Shown here one piece after another: positions 17,437 through 25,633 of a stretch of DNA of 64,000 bases. Each line of letters starts with the position of its first letter. Position 1 is the first letter of the stretch. The DNA is taken from positions 653,501-717,500 of the forward strand of contig NZ_CP135076.1 in the NCBI RefSeq assembly GCF_032229225.1, written 5' to 3'. Made by a program: the position numbers and the translations under genes. Under the pieces are notes generated by a model. That model was not told where the DNA came from. It ran no database searches and saw only the letters and a program-made list of their open reading frames with translations. This DNA comes from Stakelama saccharophila. Lineage in GTDB: Bacteria; Pseudomonadota; Alphaproteobacteria; Sphingomonadales; Sphingomonadaceae.

Positions 17437-18003
17437 ATGAACGCGCTCGTCCCCGCCTTTATCGCCGCGCTGCTGGCGCAGGCGGGGGACCGGCCGCCCT
17501 GGCTCGCGGCCATCCTGCGCGATCGCCGCGGTCGACCGGTTGCGATCCTCGCCGCGATCCTGTTCGTCCAGCTTGCGGGGGCGGTGATCGCCATAGCCGG
17601 TGCAACCGTCGTCGCGCCCCTGCTGGTGCCGGAAGCGCGCAACCTGATGCTGGCGCTTGCGCTGAGCTTTGCGGGTATCGGTGCCCTGTGGCCGATCCGA
17701 CCACCGGACCGGCTGACGGGATGGCGCATCGGCGCCTTTCCCACAGCGGCGCTCGGCCTGTTCATCCTGACCCTCGGCGACCGCACCCAGTTCCTGACCG
17801 CGACCATCGGCATCGCTTCCGGCCACCCGGCTTTCGCCGGAATCGGCGCGGTAGCGGGGGCCTTTCTCGCCAATCTTCCGGCGGTAATGCTGGGCGAGGC
17901 GGCGTGGCTGGCGCTGCCGCTGGATTGGCTGCGGCGCGTATCGGGCCTATTGTTCCTGTTGGTCGCCGTGCCGCTGGCATTGGCCGCGCTGCGGCTTATC
18001 TAG
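17437..18003 (+). CDS. TMEM165/GDT1-like membrane protein with degenerate motifs
   Basis: Six-helix inner-membrane protein of 188 aa with two related halves. GDT1/UPF0016 proteins, which transport Mn2+ or Ca2+, carry E-x-G-D-[KR]-[TS] in both halves. Here the first copy reads AQAGDRPPWL, with Gln for Glu and Pro for Thr, and the second LTLGDRTQFLT keeps GDRT but has Thr in place of Glu. Both metal-binding acids are therefore altered and the transport activity is doubtful. Hydrophobic segments lie at about residues 35-60, 68-85, 95-115, 130-155 and 168-188. Start ATG 17437 lacks a strong ribosome-binding site and may rely on coupling to the preceding gene. Confidence 0.7.
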   Translation: MNALVPAFIAALLAQAGDRPPWLAAILRDRRGRPVAILAAILFVQLAGAVIAIAGATVVAPLLVPEARNLMLALALSFAGIGALWPIRPPDRLTGWRIGAFPTAALGLFILTLGDRTQFLTATIGIASGHPAFAGIGAVAGAFLANLPAVMLGEAAWLALPLDWLRRVSGLLFLLVAVPLALAALRLI

Positions 18004-18117
18004 CGGACCGATCGCCGTCATCGAGACATTTCCCCAAAGGCGGCGGAGCGAAAGTGGCGGAAAGTCGTTCTCGCTGCGAACCAATTTTCGCAAAGACCCG
18101 ACTGGAAAGGATACATC

Positions 18118-18615
18118 ATGGCTGATAGCGATGCCGCCCTCAACACGCCCACCGACCTGAAGGACAATGCCGCCAAGACGGTGGCTCAGGCGCTGAACGG
18201 CATTCTCGCCGATTCCTATGCGCTCTATCTGAAGACCAAGAACTTCCACTGGCACGTCTCCGGCCCGCATTTCCGCGATTACCATCTGATGCTGGACGAT
18301 CAGGCGGCGCAGATCCTGGGAACGACGGATGCGATCGCCGAACGCGTGCGCAAGACCGGCAACACGACGCTGCGCTCGATCGGCGACATCGCCCGGCGGC
18401 AGACGATCGAGGACAATGACAAGGATTTCGTGAAGCCGGAGGATATGCTTGCCGAACTGCGGCAGGACAATCTCAAGCTCGTCGAACGCCTGCGCGAGGC
18501 GAAGGACATCGTCGACGAGGCCAAGGACAACGCCACCAGCGGCGTCCTGGACGACTGGACCGACGAGGCGGAGGAGCGGGCCTGGTTCCTGTTCGAGGCC
18601 AGTCGCAAGAGCTGA
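18118..18615 (+). CDS. dps: Dps-family ferritin-like DNA-protection protein
   Basis: Dodecameric mini-ferritin that oxidises Fe2+ with H2O2 and shields DNA during starvation or oxidative stress. The 165-aa protein has the ferroxidase signature FHWHVSGPHFRDYHLMLDD, with His ligands, and the partner TTDAIAERVRKTG carrying Asp and Glu. It has a short charged N-terminal tail and ends WFLFEASRKS. Start ATG 18118 has GGAAAGG 6 nt upstream. It stands alone with a 114-bp upstream gap, in which no clear OxyR site was seen. A small stress-type membrane gene follows. Confidence 0.94.
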   Translation: MADSDAALNTPTDLKDNAAKTVAQALNGILADSYALYLKTKNFHWHVSGPHFRDYHLMLDDQAAQILGTTDAIAERVRKTGNTTLRSIGDIARRQTIEDNDKDFVKPEDMLAELRQDNLKLVERLREAKDIVDEAKDNATSGVLDDWTDEAEERAWFLFEASRKS

Positions 18616-18672
18616 CGGAACGCTTGTTCGCTCCCGTCGGTTAAAGCAGGCACACAAGCGAAAGGAAATGCC

Positions 18673-18858
18673 ATGATCAAATGGGCACTGATTTTCCTGG
18701 TGCTGGGCCTGGTCCTGGCTGCCATCGGCTTCGGCGGCGCGGCGGGCGTCGCCTTCACCATTGCGAAGGTCCTGGCCTTCATCGCGATCGCGCTGTTCGT
18801 GATCTTCCTCGTGATGGGTATCATGGCCGGCAAGGCGGTGAAGGACGCGGTCGACTGA
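18673..18858 (+). CDS. DUF1328 small membrane protein
   Basis: Protein of 61 aa with two hydrophobic helices, WALIFLVLGLVLAAIGFGG and FIAIALFVIFLVMGIMAG, separated by a short turn, and a charged tail GKAVKDAVD. This is the YtjA/DUF1328 pattern. Family members are often induced under envelope or general stress, but no biochemical role is known. The gene lies 57 bp after dps and may share its transcript. A strong terminator follows immediately. Confidence 0.88.
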   Translation: MIKWALIFLVLGLVLAAIGFGGAAGVAFTIAKVLAFIAIALFVIFLVMGIMAGKAVKDAVD

Positions 18859-18882
18859 TCGCAACGCACCGGAACCGGATCG

Positions 18883-18912
18883 GGGCGGGCGACGGGATCG
18901 CCCGCCCTTTTT
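18883..18912 (+). terminator. Rho-independent terminator after dps/DUF1328
   Basis: A 10-bp perfect stem, GGGCGGGCGA (18883-18892) and TCGCCCGCCC (18898-18907), with a 5-nt loop and TTTTT at 18908-18912. It ends only 13 bp before the ATG of the DNA ligase gene. Confidence 0.92.
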
Positions 18913-18924
18913 CCGTCCAGCGCC

Positions 18925-20529
18925 ATGCATGCCTTCGCTGACCTCCTGAACCGCCTGATCTACACGCGCTCGCGCAATGCGAAGCTGCGGCTGATCGCCG
19001 ATTATCTCCGCGCGACATCCGACCCGGATCGTGGCTGGGCCGTCGCCGCGCTTACCGGCGACCTCGATCTGCCGGCGGTGAAGTCGTCGACCGTGCGTGG
19101 ACTGATCGAAGCGCGGACCGATCCGCTTTTATTCTCGCTCAGTCGTGATTTCGTCGGCGATACGGCGGAAACCGTCGCACTGCTCTGGCCGGAGCCCACG
19201 CGGCCGCCGGATGATCGTGCCGAGGCGCAGGGGCGGTCGCTGGCCGAGGTCGTGGACCGACTGGCCGGTCTGACGCGTCCGAGCGCGCCGGCGGCGCTCG
19301 CCGAGATGCTCGACCGGTTCGACGCGGACGAACGCTACGCCCTGCTCAAGCTTGCTACGGGCGGCCTGCGGGTCGGGGTGTCGGCGCGCCTGGCGAAGAC
19401 CGCGCTCGCCCAGGCCTTCGGGCTCGATGTCGATGCGGTGGAGGAAGTATGGCACGGCCTTTCGCCGCCCTACCGGGAAATCTTCGCCTGGGGAGAGGGG
19501 CGGGCGGCGCAGCCGACGCCGGCCGACGTGCCCGTCTTTCGCCCCTTCATGCTCGCCCACCCGCTCGACGATGCCGAACTCGATCTCGCCGACTTTGCGG
19601 CCGAGTGGAAATGGGACGGCATCCGCGTGCAGCTCGTCCATGTCGGCGGCGAGACGCGGCTCTACAGCCGGGCGGGCGACGACATCACCCGCGCCTTTCC
19701 CGATATCGCCGATAGCTTTTCGACACCCGGCACCCTCGACGGCGAATTGCTCGTGCGCGGCGAGGCGCAGGGGCACGCGCTGGGTGAGGGCGGCGGTGCG
19801 GCCAGTTTCAATGCGCTGCAGCAGCGTCTGAACCGCAAGACCGTGTCGAGGAAGATGCTGGCGGAAGCGCCGGCCTTCGTCAGGCTGTACGATATTCTGT
19901 TCGACGGCGATGAGGATTTGCGCTCGTTTTCCTGGCAAGACCGTCGACGTCGGCTGGAGGCGTTCGTCGCAACCCTCGATCCCGACCGGTTCGACGTCTC
20001 AAGCCTGATCGATGCCGAAGACTTCGCGGCGCTCGCCGCCTTGCGCGAGAACGCGCGCCAAGGGGCGATCGAGGGAGTCATGCTGAAACGCCGCGACTCA
20101 GCCTATGTACCCGGCCGGCGCGTCGGATTGTGGTACAAGTGGAAGCGCGATCCGCTCGTGGTCGATTGCGTGATGATGTACGCGCAGCGCGGAAGCGGCA
20201 AACGGTCGAGCTTCTATTCCGACTATACCTTCGGATGCTGGGCGGAGGACGGAACGCTGTTGCCGGTGGGCAAGGCCTATTTCGGCTTCACCGACGAGGA
20301 ACTCCGCTGGCTCGATCGCTTCGTCCGCAACAATACCGTCGACCGTTTCGGGCCGGTACGGGAAGTGGAAAAGACGCTGGTGCTGGAAGTGGCGTTCGAT
20401 TCGGTGCATTCGTCGAAGCGGCACAAGTCCGGCCTCGCCATGCGCTTCCCCCGGATCAGCCGGATCCGGCGCGACAAGCCTGCCGCGGAGGCCGACCGGA
20501 TCGCGGCGCTGGAACGGATGATCACCTGA
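18925..20529 (+). CDS. ATP-dependent DNA ligase of the ligase-associated repair set
   Basis: ATP-dependent DNA ligase (TIGR04120 type, cisplatin-damage response family), 534 aa. It has an N-terminal DNA-binding domain (about 1-200). The adenylation domain has the nucleophile Lys229 (EWKWDGIRVQL), motif III RLYDILFDGDED, motif IV EGVMLKRRDSAYVPGRR and motif V LWYKWKRDPLVVD. An OB domain ends at LAMRFPRISRIRRDKPAAE. In other bacteria this ligase is next to an MBL exonuclease, Lhr-Core helicase and PdeM; here those lie 9-16 kb downstream. The ATG is 13 bp after a terminator T-run, leaving almost no room for its own promoter unless it overlaps the DUF1328 gene. Confidence 0.93.
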   Translation: MHAFADLLNRLIYTRSRNAKLRLIADYLRATSDPDRGWAVAALTGDLDLPAVKSSTVRGLIEARTDPLLFSLSRDFVGDTAETVALLWPEPTRPPDDRAEAQGRSLAEVVDRLAGLTRPSAPAALAEMLDRFDADERYALLKLATGGLRVGVSARLAKTALAQAFGLDVDAVEEVWHGLSPPYREIFAWGEGRAAQPTPADVPVFRPFMLAHPLDDAELDLADFAAEWKWDGIRVQLVHVGGETRLYSRAGDDITRAFPDIADSFSTPGTLDGELLVRGEAQGHALGEGGGAASFNALQQRLNRKTVSRKMLAEAPAFVRLYDILFDGDEDLRSFSWQDRRRRLEAFVATLDPDRFDVSSLIDAEDFAALAALRENARQGAIEGVMLKRRDSAYVPGRRVGLWYKWKRDPLVVDCVMMYAQRGSGKRSSFYSDYTFGCWAEDGTLLPVGKAYFGFTDEELRWLDRFVRNNTVDRFGPVREVEKTLVLEVAFDSVHSSKRHKSGLAMRFPRISRIRRDKPAAEADRIAALERMIT

Positions 20530-21077
20530 GTCGGTGCGGGGGTGCGTCGGCCCTCCGCGCGCCGCTACGCATACGTTCGACAGGCGACCGACCACCGCAC
20601 GCCGGGACGGGAGCCCGGCTTGACCGCCTCCAAACCACCTGAATTTCAGCTCAAGCGTGCGGTCAGGCCGGTGCTGGACGTCGTCGGCCGCGAGCGGGAG
20701 CCCGTGTCCGACCGCGCGGAGCGGATGGCGGAATATGAGGATGTGTGCGAGCGCGAGCTATAGGCCACCGATCCGCCGCCGGGCTATGTCCGCGACGGCG
20801 GAGTCCGGTTCGAGCGCACGGGTGAATCGCTGCGAATTGTGCGCCGATCCGCGGCTAGGCCGCCTCACCGCCAACATCTTTCTCACCTACCCGCAAGGGG
20901 CGACGCAAGGCCCGGCGCAATCCTCGGCGGGACGCGCGGCAGCATCGCCCGCCGGCTGGGTCCGGCCATAAACCTTGGGCGCGGCGGGCTTCCAACCGCC
21001 ACGCTCCATCCGAACGAACGGGTTGACCGGCGCCCACGAAGGCGCGCCGGTCCGAACCGTTACGGAAAGGCCGCTGC
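20530..21077. other. Long gap between ligase and cold-shock genes
   Basis: This 548-bp stretch holds a probable gene remnant on the plus strand (see 20620). On the minus strand a 40-codon frame at 21009-20887 begins MERGGWKPAAPKVYGRTQPA and has no ribosome-binding site; it could be a small protein or a chance frame. Nothing else is recognisable. The composition is as GC-rich as the genes around it. Confidence 0.4.
20620..20853 (+). pseudogene. Possible gene remnant with internal stop
   Basis: Reading from a TTG at 20620, the frame gives PEFQLKRAVRPVLDVVGRER and ERMAEYEDVCEREL, then a TAG at 20761-20763, and continues in the same frame with TDPPPGYVRDGGVRFERTG. The protein-like composition on both sides of the stop suggests one short gene (about 75 codons) broken by a nonsense change. 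Alternatively the first part alone is a small ORF. I recognise no family, and there is no good ribosome-binding site. Confidence 0.3.
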
Positions 21078-21851
21078 TTACTGGACCGGCTGCAGGTTCA
21101 CCGCGGCATATTTGCCGCGACGATCGACCTCCAGCTCGAATTCCAGGCGGTCGCCTTCGTTCAGCGTCGGCATGCCGGCACGCTCCACCGCGGAGATGTG
21201 CACGAAGGCATCGGGCCGGCCGTCATCGCGCTGGATGAAACCGAAACCCTTCATGGCATTGAAGAATTTCACCGTGCCGCTCGCCTTCTCGCCGGTCAGT
21301 TGCCGCTGCGGCCCGCCGCGCGGGGCACCCGCACCGGGGCCTGCGCTTTCCTCAACCGGCATCGGCTCACCGTCGATCTTCAGATCGGTCGCCGAGATGC
21401 GGCCACCGCGATCGACCAGGGTGAAGCCCAGCGGCTGCCCCTCGGCCAGGCCGGTCAGGCCGGCCTGCTCGACGGCGGAGATGTGGACGAACACATCTTC
21501 ACCACCATCGTCGCGCACGATGAAGCCGAAGCCCTTCTGCCCGTTGAAGAATTTTACGACACCCGTCGCTTCTCCGACGACCTGGGGCGGCATGCCGCGC
21601 CCACCGCCGCCGCCGGCACCGCCGCGGAAACCGCCGCCGCTGCGCGAATCACCGAAACGGTTACCGCCGCCAAAGCCGCCGCGATCAGCGCCACCGAAGC
21701 CGCCGCGATCGTTGCCGGCATTGCCGCCGCCCCGATCCTGGCCGAACCCGTTGCCGCGATCGAAACTCTGATATGCCTCGTCGCCGAAGAAATCCCGCTT
21801 GTCTCTGCCGCGCCCGCCGCGATCGCCGCGGCGTCCCTTGTCGAAACTCAT
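21078..21851 (-). CDS. Double cold-shock-domain protein with Gly/Arg-rich N-terminus
   Basis: RNA/DNA-binding protein of 257 aa. Residues 1-87 are Gly/Arg/Asp/Phe-rich and disordered (KGRRGDRGGRGRDKRDFF, then repeats of DRGGFGG). Two cold-shock domains follow. The first has GVVKFFNGQKGFGFIVRDDG and VFVHISAVEQAG; the second GTVKFFNAMKGFGFIQRDDG and AFVHISAVERAG. Both keep RNP1 (KGFGFI) and RNP2 (VFVHI/AFVHI). Double-CSD proteins are common in alphaproteobacteria, but the long RGG-like tail is more like eukaryotic RNA chaperones. The start is the ATG at 21851; the open frame upstream is not protein-like. It probably acts as an RNA chaperone. Confidence 0.92.
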   Translation of the reverse strand: MSFDKGRRGDRGGRGRDKRDFFGDEAYQSFDRGNGFGQDRGGGNAGNDRGGFGGADRGGFGGGNRFGDSRSGGGFRGGAGGGGGRGMPPQVVGEATGVVKFFNGQKGFGFIVRDDGGEDVFVHISAVEQAGLTGLAEGQPLGFTLVDRGGRISATDLKIDGEPMPVEESAGPGAGAPRGGPQRQLTGEKASGTVKFFNAMKGFGFIQRDDGRPDAFVHISAVERAGMPTLNEGDRLEFELEVDRRGKYAAVNLQPVQ

Positions 21852-22058
21852 TGCCCTGTTCGTCTTCCCGGTTCGCCCGCATTCCAATTCAAAACCGGCG
21901 CTTCGGACGAAAAACGCGGGCTTCCTGACGCTCGAACTACGCGCCACGATTCTCAACATACCGAAAAACGGTCGCCTTCGCGAACAAATTCGTCGTGAAA
22001 TAGTCCAGCAATACAACGATACTTGCGGAGCCGGTGCATAAACGGCACAGATTTTCGC

Positions 22059-22862
22059 ATGGCCGATATCATCGCACTGTTTGCCGATCCCGCGACCTGG
22101 GCGGCGCTCGTCACCCTGATCGTGCTCGAAGTGGTGCTCGGCATCGACAACCTGATCTTCATCTCCATCCTGTCGAACAAGCTGCCGGCGCACCAGCAGC
22201 AGCGCGCGCGGCGCGTCGGCATCGGGCTGGCGCTGATCCTGCGGCTGGTCCTGTTGTCGATGATCGCCTGGATCGTCGGGCTGAAGGCCGTGATATTCGA
22301 TCTGGGGCTGACCGGGGCGCCGGGTGCGCACGGCGAACCGACGTTCGAGACGGCCTTTTCGATCCGCGACCTGATCCTCATCGCCGGCGGCCTGTTCCTG
22401 CTCTACAAGGCGACGACCGAAATCCACGGTCACGTCGAGGGCGAGGAGCACGAGGCGCCGGGGGCGGGCGGAGGCGCGGGCAAGCGCGGCCTGACCTTTG
22501 CCTCCGCCATCGCCCAGATACTCGCGCTCGACATGGTCTTTTCCATCGACTCGATCCTGACCGCGGTGGGCATGACGGACGATCTTCCGGTGATGATCGT
22601 CGCCGTGATCGTCGCCGTCGGCGTGATGCTGTTCGCCGCCGACCCGCTGGCGAACTTCATCGCGCGCAATCCGACAGTCGTCATGCTGGCATTGTCCTTC
22701 CTGCTGATGATCGGCCTGGTGCTGATCGCCGACGGTTTCGGCGTGCATATTCCGAAGGGATATATCTACACCGCCATGGCCTTCGCCGCCGGGGTGGAGA
22801 TGCTCAACATCTTCGCCCGGCGACGCCGTGGTGCTCGCGGAGAAGATGCGGCGGGCCATTGA
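22059..22862 (+). CDS. TerC-family integral membrane protein
   Basis: Inner-membrane protein of 267 aa with about seven helices. The diagnostic TerC blocks are [20 protein letters not shown] near residue 22 and [18 protein letters not shown] near 160, each with the acidic residues of the metal-binding site. The loop at about 122-147 is His/Glu/Gly-rich ([17 protein letters not shown]). TerC relatives are linked to tellurite resistance and to Mn2+ export (Alx/MeeY/YkoY). Mn2+ efflux is plausible here, but no yybP-ykoY riboswitch could be identified in the 207-bp upstream gap. Confidence 0.93.
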   Translation: MADIIALFADPATWAALVTLIVLEVVLGIDNLIFISILSNKLPAHQQQRARRVGIGLALILRLVLLSMIAWIVGLKAVIFDLGLTGAPGAHGEPTFETAFSIRDLILIAGGLFLLYKATTEIHGHVEGEEHEAPGAGGGAGKRGLTFASAIAQILALDMVFSIDSILTAVGMTDDLPVMIVAVIVAVGVMLFAADPLANFIARNPTVVMLALSFLLMIGLVLIADGFGVHIPKGYIYTAMAFAAGVEMLNIFARRRRGARGEDAAGH

Positions 22863-22893
22863 GCGTCCGGCCAATCGGGGCTAGGCGGACGCA

Positions 22894-23511
22894 ATGACCG
22901 TGCATTTCCATGAAGAAGACCTGCCCGACGGCGTGCTCGCCCCCGGCGCCGTCGCCGTCGATACCGAAACGATGGGCCTCGTCACGCCGCGCGACCGGCT
23001 GTGCGTCGTTCAGATTTCCGACGGGCGGGGCGACGAGCATCTCGTCCGCTTCAATCCCGGCAGCGACTATGCCGCGCCCAATCTGAAGCGCGTGCTCGCC
23101 GATCCGGCGCGGCTGAAGCTCTACCATTTCGCGCGCTTCGATCTTGCCGCGATTCAGCATTATCTAGGCGTCGTCGCGGCGCCGGTTTATTGCACCAAGA
23201 CGGCCTCGCGACTGGTGCGCACCTATACCGACCGGCACGGCCTGAAGGAGCTGGTGCGCGAACTGCTGGGCGGCGAGATTTCCAAGGCGCAGCAATCCTC
23301 GGACTGGGGCGGGCCGGAGCTGTCGGAGGCGCAGCGGGATTATGCCGCGTCCGATGTGAGGTTCCTGCACCAGTTGAAGGAAGAACTCGATCGTCGGCTC
23401 GATCGGGAGAACCGCACCGAACTGGCTCAGGCCTGTTTCGACTTCCTGCCCCACCGTGCCGCGCTCGATCTCGCCGGCTGGCCCGAAATCGATATCTTCG
23501 CCCATGTCTGA
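22894..23511 (+). CDS. rnd: Ribonuclease D (short, without HRDC domain)
   Basis: 3'-5' exoribonuclease of the DEDDy family, 205 aa. Active-site acids are seen in VAVDTETMGL (Exo I), FARFDLAAIQHY (Exo II) and YAASDVRFLHQL (Exo III, with the Tyr). E. coli RNase D has about 375 residues with C-terminal HRDC domains; these are absent, as in other alphaproteobacterial short forms. It heads the conserved rnd-lptC-lptA-lptB-rpoN run, with lptC 26 bp downstream. A function in tRNA or small-RNA 3' trimming is inferred from the family. Confidence 0.93.
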   Translation: MTVHFHEEDLPDGVLAPGAVAVDTETMGLVTPRDRLCVVQISDGRGDEHLVRFNPGSDYAAPNLKRVLADPARLKLYHFARFDLAAIQHYLGVVAAPVYCTKTASRLVRTYTDRHGLKELVRELLGGEISKAQQSSDWGGPELSEAQRDYAASDVRFLHQLKEELDRRLDRENRTELAQACFDFLPHRAALDLAGWPEIDIFAHV

Positions 23512-23537
23512 CCGGCGCGCCCCGCTCGGCCGATCCG

Positions 23538-24182
23538 ATGTCTGACATCGCCCGCCGCGTCCGCTCGGAACGCCAGAACTGGGCGGCGCCCGGCAGCACG
23601 CATGACCGGGTGGTGGCGATCATGCAGGTGGTGTTGCCGATGGGGATCGGTGCGCTCGCCGCGTTCCTGGTGCTCGCCCCGCTGGTGCAGGGGGGCGACG
23701 TCAGCTTCCTGCTGGCCAAGGACAAGGTCGATGTCGCCGGGGAACGTATGCGGCTTCAGGCCGCGCGCTACCGTGGAGAGGATTCCGAAGGACGTCCCTT
23801 TCTGCTCTCCGCGAAGTCCGCGGTGCAGGAAAGCTCGACCCGCCCGGTGGTGCAGATGCGGGGCCTTGCGGCGCAGCTCCGCCTCTCCGACGGGCCGGCG
23901 CGCATCGTCGCGGAGCAGGGACGATACGACATGGATGCCGAAGAGGTACGCATCGACGGCCCGATCCGGGTGCGTGCGCCGGACGACTATCGCATCGATA
24001 CCAGCGACGCGGTGGTGGATCTGAAGGCGCGCAAGCTCGAAAGCACGGGGCCGGCAAGCGGCAGCAGCTCGCTCGGCACCTTCAGCGGCGATCGTATGAG
24101 CGCCGATCTGGAAAGCCGGACGATCCACCTGGACGGCGATGCCCACTTGCGGATCGTGCCCGGGCGCGCAAATAGGCGCTGA
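23538..24182 (+). CDS. lptC: LPS export ABC transporter periplasmic protein LptC
   Basis: Bitopic inner-membrane protein that passes LPS from LptBFG to LptA. The 214-aa protein has an N-terminal cytoplasmic stretch, a membrane helix at about 28-50 (VLPMGIGALAAFLVLAPLV), and a periplasmic beta-jellyroll with the repetitive strand pattern of the OstA fold (AEQGRYDMDAEEVRIDGPIR; DLESRTIHLDGDAHLRI). The stop overlaps the lptA start (TGATG), so the two are co-translated. Genes for LptF/G are not in this window. Confidence 0.93.
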   Translation: MSDIARRVRSERQNWAAPGSTHDRVVAIMQVVLPMGIGALAAFLVLAPLVQGGDVSFLLAKDKVDVAGERMRLQAARYRGEDSEGRPFLLSAKSAVQESSTRPVVQMRGLAAQLRLSDGPARIVAEQGRYDMDAEEVRIDGPIRVRAPDDYRIDTSDAVVDLKARKLESTGPASGSSSLGTFSGDRMSADLESRTIHLDGDAHLRIVPGRANRR

Positions 24183-24724
24183 TGATGTCGTTGCGCCGTT
24201 CCCTGATCGCCGGCCTGGCCGCGCTGACTGCCCTCTCCGGCGTCGCAGCGGCGCAATCGCGCCACAATACAAGCGCACCGATCGATTTCGCGGCCGAACA
24301 TATCGAACTGCAGGACAAGGCCAGTCGCGCCATCCTGTCGGGCGACGTGAACATCACCCAGGCGGAAATGTCGCTTAATGCCGCGCGGGTGACGGTCCAT
24401 TATACCGGCAGGATCATCGGCGGATCGCCCCAGGTGTCGCGCATGGAGGCGGCGGGCGGCGTTCTGGTGCGACGTCCGCAGCAGACCGCACGGTCGCAAT
24501 ATGCCGTCTACGACCTGAACTCCCGCGTCATTACCATGCTCGGCAACGTCCAGCTCGTCCAGGACGGCAACACAATCGGCGGTGGTCGGTTGCGGATCGA
24601 CCTCGATACCGGGCGCGCCGTGATCGACGGTTCCGCAGTGGGCACGGGCAGTACGGCGCCGGGAGCCGTGGAGCGACAGAACGGCAGGGTCACAGGAACG
24701 TTTTCGGTGCCGGAACGCGACTGA
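24182..24724 (+). CDS. lptA: LPS transport periplasmic protein LptA
   Basis: Periplasmic bridge protein that oligomerises between LptC and LptD and carries LPS across the periplasm. The 180-aa protein has a signal peptide (MMSLRRSLIAGLAALTALSG, cleavage near AAA-QS). Its OstA-type beta-jellyroll shows regular strands: IDFAAEHIELQDKASRAILS, GDVNITQAEMSLNAARVTVH and YDLNSRVITMLGNVQLVQDG. The start ATG at 24182 overlaps the lptC stop by 1 nt. The 126-bp gap to lptB may carry a separate promoter. Confidence 0.94.
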   Translation: MMSLRRSLIAGLAALTALSGVAAAQSRHNTSAPIDFAAEHIELQDKASRAILSGDVNITQAEMSLNAARVTVHYTGRIIGGSPQVSRMEAAGGVLVRRPQQTARSQYAVYDLNSRVITMLGNVQLVQDGNTIGGGRLRIDLDTGRAVIDGSAVGTGSTAPGAVERQNGRVTGTFSVPERD

Positions 24725-24850
24725 GCATCCGCGATCGCCACCATTTTACCGCACCGCCCCTTTCATCCAGGCGGATAATCATGCACGATTCCTGCCAATC
24801 GGCTGCTCCCTCTGGCCAGTGGGGGCGGTGACGGCATATTGAGGACCATC

Positions 24851-25627
24851 ATGGACGACATTGCCACCCTGGCGGACGCCGATCCGATTCACGAAGCCCC
24901 GGTGGAGCAGGGGCTTTCGGTCGTGTCGATTGCCAAGGCCTATGACAAGCGCTCGGTCCTGTCGGACGTTTCGCTGTCCGTCGCGCGCGGTGAGGTGATC
25001 GGCCTGCTCGGTCCGAACGGCGCGGGCAAGACGACCTGTTTCTATTCGGTCATGGGGCTGACGAAGCCGGATTCCGGCCGGATCATGCTCGACGGCGACG
25101 ATATCACCGGCCTGCCCATGTATCGCCGCGCGATCCTGGGGCTCGGCTATCTGCCGCAGGAAACCTCCATCTTTCGCGGTCTTTCGGTGGAAAAGAACAT
25201 CCTGGCCGTGCTCGAACTGGCAGAGCCGGACAAGGCCGCACGCGAACGCCGCCTCGATCGGTTGCTGGACGAATTCGGCCTCGCGCGCCTGCGGGATGCG
25301 CCGGCCATGGCATTGTCCGGCGGCGAGCGGCGACGTGCCGAAATCGCCCGCGCGCTTGCGGCCGACCCGAAGATCATGCTGCTCGACGAGCCGTTCGCGG
25401 GCATCGATCCTATCTCGATCGCCGACATCCGCGATCTCGTCTGCGACCTGAAGGATCGCGGTATCGGCGTGCTCATCACCGATCACAATGTTCGCGAGAC
25501 GCTGGAAATCGTCGACCGCGCCTACATCATCTACGATGGCCGGGTACTGTTCACCGGCTCGCCCGACGAATTGGTCGCCGACGAGAATGTGCGCCGCCTC
25601 TATCTCGGCGAGGGCTTCTCGCTGTAG
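24851..25627 (+). CDS. lptB: LPS export ABC transporter ATPase LptB
   Basis: Cytoplasmic ATPase that drives LptFG-mediated LPS extraction. The 258-aa protein has Walker A GPNGAGKTT, Q-loop YLPQETSIFRGLSVEKN, signature LSGGERRRAEIA, Walker B KIMLLDEPFAGIDP and switch His in ITDHNVRETL. ATG 24851 is preferred, with GAGGA 5 nt upstream; an upstream TTG at 24839 is in frame but would place the GAGGA inside the gene. An N-terminal extension of about 20 residues precedes the ABC fold. rpoN follows after 6 bp. Confidence 0.96.
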   Translation: MDDIATLADADPIHEAPVEQGLSVVSIAKAYDKRSVLSDVSLSVARGEVIGLLGPNGAGKTTCFYSVMGLTKPDSGRIMLDGDDITGLPMYRRAILGLGYLPQETSIFRGLSVEKNILAVLELAEPDKAARERRLDRLLDEFGLARLRDAPAMALSGGERRRAEIARALAADPKIMLLDEPFAGIDPISIADIRDLVCDLKDRGIGVLITDHNVRETLEIVDRAYIIYDGRVLFTGSPDELVADENVRRLYLGEGFSL

Positions 25628-25633
25628 CCGCGC

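Noticed and set aside
21078..22874. 598-codon version of the cold-shock protein
   Set aside because: The extra 340 codons run antisense through terC and have shadow-type composition. The real protein starts at ATG 21851.
22863..22893. Promoter or riboswitch between terC and rnd
   Set aside because: The gap is only 31 bp; no room for a structured element. For terC itself, the 207-bp upstream gap shows no yybP-ykoY-like conserved pattern that I can identify.
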